Shown here: one piece after another, positions 23,493-30,433 of the stretch | Layout: each line of letters opens with the position of its first letter | Numbering within the stretch: the stretch's first letter is position 1 | Assembly: GCA_035540755.1 (NCBI GenBank) | Contig: DATLGD010000064.1 | Location: 1-30,534, forward strand | Length of the DNA stretch: 30,534 nucleotides | From: DATLGD01 sp035540755 | GTDB taxonomy: Bacteria; Actinomycetota; Actinomycetes; Mycobacteriales; SCTD01 | Direction: 5' to 3' | Position numbers and translations under genes: made by a program | Notes under the pieces: model-generated | Databases searched by the model: none | Seen by the model: only the letters and a program-made list of their open reading frames with translations | Told to the model about the DNA's origin: nothing

Positions 23493-23891
23493 GTGCGACG
23501 CAGCAGCCGGCAGCCCGGCGAGGACGACGGACTGGGCGGCGGTCAGGTCATCGGCCCTGCCGCACCGCCGGTGGTCGTCGAGGTGTGCACCTGCGGGTGC
23601 ACGCCCCGGGTCGACGGCACCGCCACCCATCCGGAGTGGCCGCTCGCGGCGGTCTGGGCCGCGCTCACCGCGCCGGTCGAGCCCGCGGTCGGCGAGGACG
23701 ACGTCGGCGACAGCGCCGAGGCGGCCCTCGACGAGGACGGCGAGGACGACGTGCCCTGGTGGGACGCCCGCGCCGACGCGCGACGTCGCCGGGCGCTGCT
23801 CCCGCTGGTGCTGCTCGGCGAGCTGCAGGCCGGCGTGCTGCTGCGCGCCGTGTACGAGGTCGTGCAGGGCGGCGGCGGACCGACCGCCTGA
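23493..23891 (+). CDS. Unrecognised small acidic protein
   Basis: 132 residues. VVVEVCTCGCTPRVDG (about 29-44) contains a CTCGC cluster that could bind a metal or form a disulfide. A long acidic stretch (GEDDVGDSAEAALDEDGEDD) precedes WWDARADARRRRALLPLVLL and a hydrophobic C-terminal helix (GELQAGVLLRAVYEVVQ). No signal peptide. Starts 59 bp after the previous unrecognised gene with its own leaderless-type promoter, and converges with dxs. Function unknown. Confidence 0.72.
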   Translation: MRRSSRQPGEDDGLGGGQVIGPAAPPVVVEVCTCGCTPRVDGTATHPEWPLAAVWAALTAPVEPAVGEDDVGDSAEAALDEDGEDDVPWWDARADARRRRALLPLVLLGELQAGVLLRAVYEVVQGGGGPTA

Positions 23892-23929
23892 GCCCGCCCA
23901 CGACAGGGCCGGCCGGGTCAGGGGCGGTC
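23882..23929. terminator. Imperfect hairpin across the convergent stop codons of the 23493 gene and dxs
   Basis: GACCG-CCTGA (23882-23891) pairs with TCAGG-gg-CGGTC (23918-23929) with a 2-base bulge. Both stop codons lie inside the stem. No T tract. Confidence 0.4.
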
Positions 23930-25861
23930 GGAGGATCGGGAGTCGTCCACCGACAGGTCCCGCGCCCCGTCGTCCTGGCGGTGCTCGAGCGCCCCGTCGA
24001 GCCGCGCCACCGTCTCGACGACCCGGCGGGCCACCTCCTGCGCGGTCAGCCCGATCTCGGCCAGGACCTGCGCCCGGCTGGCGTGGTCGAGGAAGCGCTG
24101 CGGAACGCCGAGGTCGCGCGTCGGCACGTCGACGTCGGCGTCGCGCAGCGCCTGCGAGACCGACGAGCCGATGCCGCCGGTGCGCCCGTTGTCCTCGACG
24201 GTGACCACGAGGCGGTAGCCCCTGGCCAGCTCGACCAGCTCGGCCGGCACCGGGGCCACCCACCGCGGGTCGACGACGGTGACGCCGATGCCCTGCGCGC
24301 CAGCCCGCTCGGCCACCTCGAGGGCCAGCGCCGCCATGCCGCCGACAGCGACGAGCAGGACGTCGTCGGACGGGCCGCGGCGGAGCACGTCCAGCGGGCC
24401 GACGCGGTCGACCGCCTCGATGTCGTCGCCGACGGCGCCCTTCGGGAAGCGCACTGCGGTCGGGCCGTCGGACACCGCGACCGCCTCGCGCAGCAGCTCG
24501 CGCAGGCGGGCGCCGTCGCGGGGCGCGGCGAGCCGCAGGCCCGGCACGATCTGCAGCAGGCTCATGTCCCACATGCCGTTGTGGCTCGCGCCGTCGTCGC
24601 CGGTGACACCGGCGCGGTCGAGCACGAAGGTGACCGGCTGGCGGTGCAGCGCGACGTCCAGGAGCGTCTGGTCGAAGGCCCGGTTGAGGAACGTCGCGTA
24701 GATGGCGACGACCGGGTGCATGCCACCCATGGCCAGGCCCGCCGCCGACGTCACGGCGTGCTGCTCGGCGATGCCGACGTCGAACGTGCGCTCCGGGAAG
24801 CGGCAGGAGAAGGCGTGCAGGCCGACCGGCTGCAGCATCGCCGCGGTGATCGCGACGACGTCGGGGCGCTCCGTGCCGATCTTCACCATCTCGTCGGAGA
24901 AGACGCCGGTCCAGCCGGCGGCCGCGGTGCTGATGGGCTTTCCGGTGACCGGGTCGATGACGCCGACGCTGTGCAGGCAGTCGGCCTCGTCGTCGACCGC
25001 CGGCTGGTAGCCGTAGCCCTTGATCGTCGTGGCGTGCACGAGAACCGGGCCGCCGAACTCCTTCGCGCGGCGCAGCGCGGACTCCATGGCGGCCTCGTCG
25101 TGCCCGTCGATGGGCCCGTAGTACTTCAGCCCGAGATCCTCGAAGAGCACCTGCGGCTGCAGGAAGTCCTTGAGCCCGCGCTTGAGCCCGTGCAGGGCCT
25201 CGTAGAGCGGGGGGCCCACCAGCGGCGTCTGCGACAGCGTGGTCTTGATGACCTCGAGCGCGCGCTCGTAGCCCGGGCTCATGCGCAGCGTGGCCAGGTG
25301 GTCGGCCAGGCCGCCGATCGTCGGCGAGTACGACCGGCCGTTGTCGTTGACGACGATGACGACCGGCAGGTTGCTCGCCGCGATGTTGTTGAGCGCCTCC
25401 CAGCACATGCCGCCGGTGAGCGCGCCGTCGCCGACGACGGCGACGACGTGCCGCTTCTCCCCCCGCAGCCGGTAGGCCTTGGCCAGCCCGTCGGCGTAGG
25501 ACAGCGCGGTGCTGGCGTGGCTGTTCTCGATGACGTCGTGCTCGGACTCCGCCCGGCTCGGGTAGCCCGACAGGCCGCCCTTCTTGCGCAGCGTCCCGAA
25601 CTCCTGCAGCCGGCCGGTGAGCAGCTTGTGCGGGTAGCTCTGGTGCCCGGTGTCCCACAGCACCCGGTCGGCAGGGCTGTCGAAGACGCGGTGGATCGCG
25701 AGCGCGATCTCGACCACCCCGAGGCTCGGCCCGAGGTGGCCGCCGGTGCGCGACACCGTCTCGACGAGGACGTCGCGGATCTCGGCGGCCAGCACCGGCA
25801 GCTGCCCGGCGTCGAGCCGCTTGAGGTCCTCCGGGCCGCGGACGGTCTCGAGGAGCGTCAC
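23918..25861 (-). CDS. dxs: 1-deoxy-D-xylulose-5-phosphate synthase
   Basis: First step of the MEP isoprenoid pathway: thiamine-diphosphate-dependent condensation of pyruvate and glyceraldehyde 3-phosphate. 647 residues, standard length. H73 in TGHQSYPHK, the TPP/Mg motif GDGALTGG at 144-151 continuing to N158 (EALNN), YYGPIDGHD at 248-255, the catalytic glutamate E366 in GIAEQHAV, and DRAGVTGDDG at 415-424. GTG 25861 starts at VTLLETVRGPEDLK, the conserved N-terminus; a longer frame reaches further upstream but is low complexity. The ribosome-binding site is weak. Position beyond rnd matches Rv2682c of M. tuberculosis (recalled), with many insertions between. Confidence 0.96.
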   Translation of the reverse strand: MTLLETVRGPEDLKRLDAGQLPVLAAEIRDVLVETVSRTGGHLGPSLGVVEIALAIHRVFDSPADRVLWDTGHQSYPHKLLTGRLQEFGTLRKKGGLSGYPSRAESEHDVIENSHASTALSYADGLAKAYRLRGEKRHVVAVVGDGALTGGMCWEALNNIAASNLPVVIVVNDNGRSYSPTIGGLADHLATLRMSPGYERALEVIKTTLSQTPLVGPPLYEALHGLKRGLKDFLQPQVLFEDLGLKYYGPIDGHDEAAMESALRRAKEFGGPVLVHATTIKGYGYQPAVDDEADCLHSVGVIDPVTGKPISTAAAGWTGVFSDEMVKIGTERPDVVAITAAMLQPVGLHAFSCRFPERTFDVGIAEQHAVTSAAGLAMGGMHPVVAIYATFLNRAFDQTLLDVALHRQPVTFVLDRAGVTGDDGASHNGMWDMSLLQIVPGLRLAAPRDGARLRELLREAVAVSDGPTAVRFPKGAVGDDIEAVDRVGPLDVLRRGPSDDVLLVAVGGMAALALEVAERAGAQGIGVTVVDPRWVAPVPAELVELARGYRLVVTVEDNGRTGGIGSSVSQALRDADVDVPTRDLGVPQRFLDHASRAQVLAEIGLTAQEVARRVVETVARLDGALEHRQDDGARDLSVDDSRSSDRP

Positions 25862-25941
25862 CGGTGCACCCCCGCGCACCGGGGACCAGCGGCGTGCTGG
25901 CGGTCTGTCACGCAGTCTCCTCAGGGTCAGGGCGCCGCCCG

Positions 25942-25947
25942 AGTCTA
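25942..25947 (-). promoter_or_regulatory. -10-like hexamer for dxs
   Basis: TAGACT on the minus strand, about 80 bases before the dxs GTG, leaving a leader of roughly 70-75 bases. No riboswitch structure was recognised in it. Confidence 0.35.
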
Positions 25948-26038
25948 CGGGCGGGCACCGTTCCCGCCCGTCGGTGCAGCGGGGTCCGCACGTGCTCTGC
26001 ACGACATCCGCACACCGGCGCCGCGCGGTTCGCCCGGC

Positions 26039-26416
26039 TCACAGCCGGGGCACCCACCGCTCGCCCCGCAGCGCGGCGGTGACCAGCTCGACCTGCCGCC
26101 CGGCCTGGAGCAGCCGCCTGCCCTCGCGCTCGTAGGCGCCGAGGGCGGCGTCGAGGGCCTCCGGCGGCACGAGGCCCGCCATCTCGGCCCGCAGGGTGCG
26201 CAGCCCCTCGCGGGCGGCGGCCACGCCGGCGCCGACGTGCTGTCCGGCGAACCGGGCCAGCAGCAGCGGGTACCGGCGCAGGACCTCGTGCGCCCGGTAG
26301 TCCGGCGGGCACAGGTCCAGCAGCCAGCCGACAGCGCTGCGCTCCCAGTCCGGCGCCTGCGGCGGCAGCACCTCCTGCGGCCAGCCGGGAGGCACGAGCT
26401 CACGCGGGGTCGTCAC
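26039..26416 (-). CDS. Conserved-looking small protein, unknown
   Basis: 125 residues, helical, soluble. Begins TTPRELVPPGWPQEVLPPQA, then WERSAVGWLLDLCPPDYRAH and VLRRYPLLLARFAGQHV, followed by two long helices (ALDAALGAYEREGRRLLQAG). The Pro/Trp-rich start and the LCPPDYR motif resemble a hypothetical family I associate with actinobacteria, but I cannot name it. GTG 26416; no clear ribosome-binding site. It is divergent from the gene at 26491 (74-bp gap) and upstream of dxs on the same strand, separated by 177 bp. Confidence 0.75.
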   Translation of the reverse strand: MTTPRELVPPGWPQEVLPPQAPDWERSAVGWLLDLCPPDYRAHEVLRRYPLLLARFAGQHVGAGVAAAREGLRTLRAEMAGLVPPEALDAALGAYEREGRRLLQAGRQVELVTAALRGERWVPRL

Positions 26417-26490
26417 CCGGTCGAGCGTGCCCGGTCAAGGCGCGGCCCGCACCTGTCGAAGACCTCAGCGGGAACGGGAAGGGGTCTGTC

Positions 26491-27093
26491 ATGAGCGGTC
26501 CCACCGGTGGTACCGGCAGCGCAGCCGACAGCGGCTCCGAGCTGCGCGCTGCCGTCCTCGCCCTCAAGGCCCCCAAGGCCGCCAAGCGCGCTCCCGCCCC
26601 CTGCTCGTCGGTCTACGGCCGGGCGGCCGCGGCCGTCCCCGGTGACGTGCGCCAGGCGGCGCCGTCGGACGTGCTCGCCGCACGGCTGCGCGCCGTCGAG
26701 ACGAGCGCGCTGCTCCCCGGAACGACGCTGGCCCTGTTCGTCAGCCCGGTGTCGCGGCGGCTCCCCGACGAGACCGCTCGCAGCTGCGAGCTGCTGAGCC
26801 GGTCCGGCAGCACCGTGGTGGCCCTCGGGCCGGACCTCCCCCGCCTGGTCACCGACCGGGCCCGCCCGCTGTCGGTCCCGCTGCGCGCCGACGACTCCCT
26901 CGAGCAGGAGTGGGCGGTCGTGGCCTGCGGCCCGCACCGCCGGATCGCCTTCCTGGCCCGACGGCGCGGGCCGGACGACGTCTGGGACTGGCTGGTGACG
27001 CGCGACGCCGTCGCGGTGCACCGGGCCGGTACCGCGCTGCTCGAGCGGGTCCCGTTCCTCCGCCTGAGAGTGCCGGCGCTCGCGGCCTCCTGA
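26491..27093 (+). CDS. Stand-alone DICT-like sensory domain protein (tentative)
   Basis: 200 residues. A flexible Ala/Lys-rich N-terminus (about 1-45) precedes a single alpha/beta domain. Strands GTTLALFVSPVSRR and GSTVVALGPDLP, then SLEQEWAVVACGPHRRIAFL and the late DVWDWLVTRDAVAVHRAGT resemble the order in DICT domains (the EWA-V-C-P pattern). No DNA-binding or enzymatic domain is attached. GGGAAGGGG at 26476-26484 lies 6 bases before the ATG. DICT assignment is by eye and uncertain; coding is well supported. It is the last normal-GC gene before the Rhs island. Confidence 0.6.
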   Translation: MSGPTGGTGSAADSGSELRAAVLALKAPKAAKRAPAPCSSVYGRAAAAVPGDVRQAAPSDVLAARLRAVETSALLPGTTLALFVSPVSRRLPDETARSCELLSRSGSTVVALGPDLPRLVTDRARPLSVPLRADDSLEQEWAVVACGPHRRIAFLARRRGPDDVWDWLVTRDAVAVHRAGTALLERVPFLRLRVPALAAS

Positions 27094-27208
27094 CAGTTCG
27101 GAAAGATGGTCAGAAGGGACCATGTCCCGGCGCGTCCTGGAAGCTGGAAGGCCAAGGTCGTCACCACGCCTGTCCGGTCAGCTGGTTGTCGAGTCAAGAG
27201 GACGTGCC

Positions 27209-27462
27209 GTGGTGGTCGAGCGCACCGATGGCGACCTTACCGCAGACGGTCGAGCTGTCTGTCCGCGGCGCGTTCGGCGGGTTTTGTGGCTCGTGTTGGC
27301 TGCCGCTGCCGCGGTGGCCTCTCCGGTGCTCGCCTCGGCTGCAGAATCGAGCGGGACGGCGCCGTCGCAGGTGGCTGAGGCGTTGACGGCGCCGGATGCT
27401 GCGGGCGCCTTGCGGCATGCCCAGCAGCGCGGTCAGGCCGTGGAGCGGTTCACATCGCGACC
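27209..27462 (+). pseudogene. 5' fragment of a secreted Rhs/YD-repeat gene
   Basis: GTG 27209 follows AGAGGA by 6 bases. It encodes a basic n-region (RRVRR), a hydrophobic core (VLWLVLAAAAAVASPVL) and an Ala-Ser-Ala cleavage site. DAAGALRHAQQRGQAVE follows, which resembles the start of mature actinobacterial Rhs-like proteins (a run before the expected EV-R-ET segment). It then passes abruptly to RFTS, a motif normally near the far C-terminal end of the Rhs core. From about 27460 the Rhs sequence continues in another frame, while this frame runs out at 27568. Thus most of a large gene appears deleted and the junction is out of frame. Deletion is inferred; the frame break is seen. Confidence 0.65.
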
Positions 27463-28331
27463 GCCACCCCATCGCCGACCTCGCCCTCGGCACCGACCCC
27501 CTCACCACCAACCGCTACACCTACGTCAACGGCGACCCCGTCAACCTCATCGACCCCACCGGCCATGAGCCCGGTGCCTACCACCCGAATGTGCGCCCGT
27601 GCGCCAACATCTGCGTGTATCGGGTGCCCTCTCCTGGAGAGGAGACACGTCGCGAGGACGGTTCGCACGCCTTTGCGGCTGACGCTCGAAGGAGGGATGC
27701 ACGAAGGGACGCAGCTTTCGCCAATCGTGCTAGGCCGCACCCCGTTGAAGACCAATACTTTGGGCCAGCGCCGAACGGCAGTACGCGCACTTTTGGAGAA
27801 CTGGATCTCCCGGCAGCGGCAGCAGACAATGCGGACTACGTCCTCCTGCGCTTCTATATTGACAACTACTATGCCGCCTTGTCTGCCCTCGCGGGGGACG
27901 ACAGGTCGCCAAGTTCCGACCCATCAGCACCCTATCGGCTAGCAATTGCTATCAACGCACGGACCGGCAAATATTCCGTAACCGTCACAGAGTCATGCGT
28001 CTCTGTGGTCAAATCGCTGTGCGCTCCAGCCCATCCGCTAGGGGAGGATGCCGTCAATCAAATCTCTGTCCGTCAGCTCAACGAGGCGACGGCCGAGGTC
28101 GAGGTGTCCGTCCTCAACAGTCTTATTCGTTACGCCAAAGTTGACCAACAAGGCGTTCTACAAGTTAACAGGGATGGTTCAATCGGATTCGCTCTGAGCG
28201 GTGATGGCTACCCCAGTGTCGAGCTCATCCAGTACCGCTCGGGCGACAACGGCGCTGTTGTTGCTGACCGCAGACAAGGCTCGTCGCTGCGAACACTGCC
28301 CCCCGCTGCCCAACAGAGATTACTCTCTTAA
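27396..28331 (+). CDS. Rhs core C-terminus fused to an unrecognised tip domain (orphan toxin candidate)
   Basis: Open frame of 311 codons from ATG 27396; the true start is unknown (ATG 27417 is an alternative, neither has a ribosome-binding site). PIADLALGTDPLTTNRYTYV and NGDPVNLIDPTGH (to about 27568) form the hallmark end of the Rhs core. After it come about 255 residues unlike the core: a Cys pair (RPCANIC), a charged segment (ADARRRDARRDAAF), and a C-terminal beta-rich part (VNRDGSIGFALSGDGYPSVE). No known nuclease, deaminase or ADP-ribosyltransferase motif was recognised. GC drops to 31 of 60 bases at 27961-28020, against 47 of 60 at 29041-29100. Polymorphic-toxin tip is the family-based reading; activity is unproven and expression doubtful. 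Confidence 0.6.
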   Translation: MLRAPCGMPSSAVRPWSGSHRDRHPIADLALGTDPLTTNRYTYVNGDPVNLIDPTGHEPGAYHPNVRPCANICVYRVPSPGEETRREDGSHAFAADARRRDARRDAAFANRARPHPVEDQYFGPAPNGSTRTFGELDLPAAAADNADYVLLRFYIDNYYAALSALAGDDRSPSSDPSAPYRLAIAINARTGKYSVTVTESCVSVVKSLCAPAHPLGEDAVNQISVRQLNEATAEVEVSVLNSLIRYAKVDQQGVLQVNRDGSIGFALSGDGYPSVELIQYRSGDNGAVVADRRQGSSLRTLPPAAQQRLLS

Positions 28332-28382
28332 CATCGGGCGACCGTACAGTTCGGCGTCGACTTGGTGGGAGGCGCTGAGCCA

Positions 28383-28901
28383 GTGGTCGGGTTGAGGTGC
28401 ACCGGGCGCGGACTCCAAGTCGCATATCTTCTGGGCGCGGCTGTGGCCGGCTTGCTCGCGTTGCTTCTCGAAGTGGGCGGAGCGCCGTTGCCGCTGCCAC
28501 TCGCCGCGGAGATGGTCGCTGAACCGGCCACTATTCCCTTCTATGTCTTCGCTTCGTGTTGCACCTGGTTGTTCGGGGCCCTTGCCGCCATCGAGATTGT
28601 CACGCGCCGCGCGGCGTTCCGTCGTGGTGTGCGGCCCTTCGTATCAGTGGCTGCAGCGTCTCTGGTCGGAGCAGCGCTGATTGGATCCTCACTTATCGAT
28701 GCGGGTATCATAGTGGCGCTCGCCATAATCCCGCAGTTGCTTCTCTGTCGCTCAAAGGACTGTGTCGCGGTGGTTAATGGTGGCGTATATCACCCTCGGC
28801 AGAGCTTCCCGGGATATAAGGGCTCTTCCTGCTTTGAACCGCCCCGGGTTCACAGGCCCGGCGGTTCGGTGCGGCTGGAGCAGTCAAGCCAGCTGCCGTA
28901 G
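28383..28901 (+). CDS. Four-helix membrane protein, immunity-protein candidate
   Basis: 172 residues. Predicted helices: LQVAYLLGAAVAGLLALLLE (about 11-30), IPFYVFASCCTWLFGALAAI (about 46-65), VRPFVSVAAASLVGAALIG (about 78-96), AGIIVALAIIPQLLLC (about 103-118). The final 50 residues are hydrophilic, poor in secondary structure, and are encoded across a hairpin (28836-28867), so the original end may be lost. GTG 28383 is preferred for GGGAGG at 28367-28372; GTG 28365 is in frame without such a site. It begins 51 bp after the Rhs tip gene and shares its low GC (32 of 60 at 28681-28740). Position and topology fit an immunity gene; that is inference. Confidence 0.6.
   Translation: MVGLRCTGRGLQVAYLLGAAVAGLLALLLEVGGAPLPLPLAAEMVAEPATIPFYVFASCCTWLFGALAAIEIVTRRAAFRRGVRPFVSVAAASLVGAALIGSSLIDAGIIVALAIIPQLLLCRSKDCVAVVNGGVYHPRQSFPGYKGSSCFEPPRVHRPGGSVRLEQSSQLP
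28836..28867. terminator. Hairpin at the end of the Rhs island
   Basis: GAACCGCC-cc-GGG (28836-28848) pairs with CCC-GGCGGTTC (28857-28867) around an 8-base loop. Located between the island and the convergent glpD, inside the last codons of the membrane protein frame. No T tract. Confidence 0.45.
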
Positions 28902-28909
28902 AACGGCAC

Positions 28910-30433
28910 TCACGGCGCAGCGACGGCCGCCAGCGCCGCCTCGGCGGCCGGCCGCGCGGCCTCGTGCCAGGCGTCGACCAGGGACAGCCGGGTGCGGCGC
29001 TCGAGCAGGTCGGCCGGGGTGCGCGCCCCCTCGGCGCGCAGCCCCCAGAGCAGCTCGACGCCGAGCACCGGCACCCCCTCGGCCACCGGCTCCAGCAGGC
29101 GGGCGTCGCCGTCCGCGAGCGCCGCCACCTCCCCGGCCTCGCTGCCGTAGCGGCGCACCAGCCGGGGCGGCACGCCCTGCGGCGCGGCGCCGACCGCTCC
29201 GACCAGCGGCAGGTCGGCGGTGCGGCAGGGCCGCTCGGGCGCCACCGCGTCGACGGCGTCCTCGGCCATCTGCCGGTAGGTGGTGAGCTTGCCGCCGAGC
29301 ACGGTGAGCACGCCGTCGTCGCCGCGGACCACCGAGTGCCGGCGCGACAGGTCCGCCGTGCGCCCCTCCACCCCGGCCAGCAGCGGTCGCACGCCGGCGA
29401 ACCGGCCGACGACGTCGGCCCGCGACAGCGGTCGCTCGAGACCGCGGGACAGCACGTCGAGCAGGAACGCCTCCTCGCGGGCCTCGACCTGCGGCACGTC
29501 GGGCAGCGGCCCGTCCATGGGGTCGTCGGTGAGGCCGACGTGCACGATCCCGTCCGGGTGCGGCAGGGCGAAGACGAAGCGGTTGCGCTGGCCCGGCACC
29601 GGGACCGTCATGGCCGCCGCCGGGTGGCCGAGCGCCGACGCCGGCAGGACGACGTGCACGCCCTTGCTCGGGCGCAGCTCGACCTCGGCCGACAGCGTGC
29701 CGACCCAGGCCCCCGTGGCGTTGACGACGGCGCCCGCGCGCAGCCGCAGCGACTGGCCGGTGCGCTCGTCGACGACGACGCCGCCGTCCCCGGACAGGGA
29801 GGTGGCCCGGCAGTAGGTGACGACGCGGGCGCCGAGTGAGGCGGCGGTGCGGGCCAGGGCGACGACGAGGCGGGCGTCGTCCTCGAGCTGGCCGTCCCAC
29901 CCGAGCAGGCCCCCGCGCAGGCCGGCACGGCGCACGGCCGGGAGCAGGCGGGTGGCCTCGGCCACGGTGAGGCGGCGGGGCCGGGGCAGGGCAGAGGCCC
30001 GCGTGCCGGCGGCGACGCGGAGCAGGTCGCCGGCTCGCTGACCGGCGGCGAACAGGGCGCCGTCGCGGCGACCGATGTCGTCGGACAGCGGCGCGACCAT
30101 GGGCAGCGCCCGGACCAGGTGCGGCGCCGTGCGGGTGAGCAGGATGCCGCGCTCCCTGGCGCTCTCGAGCGCCAGGCCGACGTCGCCGGTGGCCAGGTAG
30201 CGCAGGCCGCCGTGCACGAGCTTGGACGACCAGCGGCTGGTGCCGTGGGCCAGGTCGCTCTTCTCGACCAGCGCCACCGACAGGCCGCGGGAGGCGGCGT
30301 CGAGCGCGATGCCGCAGCCGGTGACACCGCCGCCGACGACCAGCAGGTCGACCGTCGTCTCGGCGAGTTGCTCGAGGTCGCGGACCCGGCGCTCGGCGGT
30401 CAGGTGCGAGGCGGTCAGGTGCGGGGCGGTCAC
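28910..30433 (-). CDS. glpD: FAD-dependent glycerol-3-phosphate dehydrogenase
   Basis: Membrane-associated flavoenzyme oxidising sn-glycerol 3-phosphate to dihydroxyacetone phosphate and passing electrons to quinone. 507 residues. FAD motif LLVVGGGVTGCGIALDAASRG at 30-50, VALVEKSDLAHGTSRWSSK, and KLVHGGLRYL at 71-80, the family signature. NATGAWVG near 225 and LGGKLTTYRQMAEDAV near 395 follow, then the C-terminal helical cap. GTG 30433 overlaps the stop of the upstream gene (GTGA) and lies in a 15-bp repeat encoding TAPHL-TASHL. It converges with the Rhs island. No glpF or glpK is in view. Confidence 0.94.
   Translation of the reverse strand: MTAPHLTASHLTAERRVRDLEQLAETTVDLLVVGGGVTGCGIALDAASRGLSVALVEKSDLAHGTSRWSSKLVHGGLRYLATGDVGLALESARERGILLTRTAPHLVRALPMVAPLSDDIGRRDGALFAAGQRAGDLLRVAAGTRASALPRPRRLTVAEATRLLPAVRRAGLRGGLLGWDGQLEDDARLVVALARTAASLGARVVTYCRATSLSGDGGVVVDERTGQSLRLRAGAVVNATGAWVGTLSAEVELRPSKGVHVVLPASALGHPAAAMTVPVPGQRNRFVFALPHPDGIVHVGLTDDPMDGPLPDVPQVEAREEAFLLDVLSRGLERPLSRADVVGRFAGVRPLLAGVEGRTADLSRRHSVVRGDDGVLTVLGGKLTTYRQMAEDAVDAVAPERPCRTADLPLVGAVGAAPQGVPPRLVRRYGSEAGEVAALADGDARLLEPVAEGVPVLGVELLWGLRAEGARTPADLLERRTRLSLVDAWHEAARPAAEAALAAVAAP
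30396..30433 (-). repeat. 15-bp tandem repeat at the glpD start
   Basis: Units at 30396-30410 and 30411-30425 differ at one base, with 8 bases of a third to 30433. In frame, giving TAPHL and TASHL. The start codon lies within the partial copy. Confidence 0.8.

Noticed and set aside
25862..26002. 47-residue N-terminal extension of Dxs
   Set aside because: Arg/Pro-rich and outside the conserved Dxs N-terminus; the GTG at 25861 gives the standard 647 residues.
27565..27942. ATG-started plus-strand frame of 125 codons inside the Rhs tip
   Set aside because: Overlaps the frame that carries the Rhs DPTGH boundary; no ribosome-binding site and low-complexity product.
28836..28870. GGGTTCA resembling a tRNA T-arm at the end of the Rhs island
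   Set aside because: No acceptor, D or anticodon arms at the right spacing on either strand; the sequence fits a simple hairpin.
27094..28909. Insertion sequence or integrase explaining the low-GC island
   Set aside because: No transposase or integrase frame, terminal inverted repeats or target duplication seen; Rhs core sequence explains it better.
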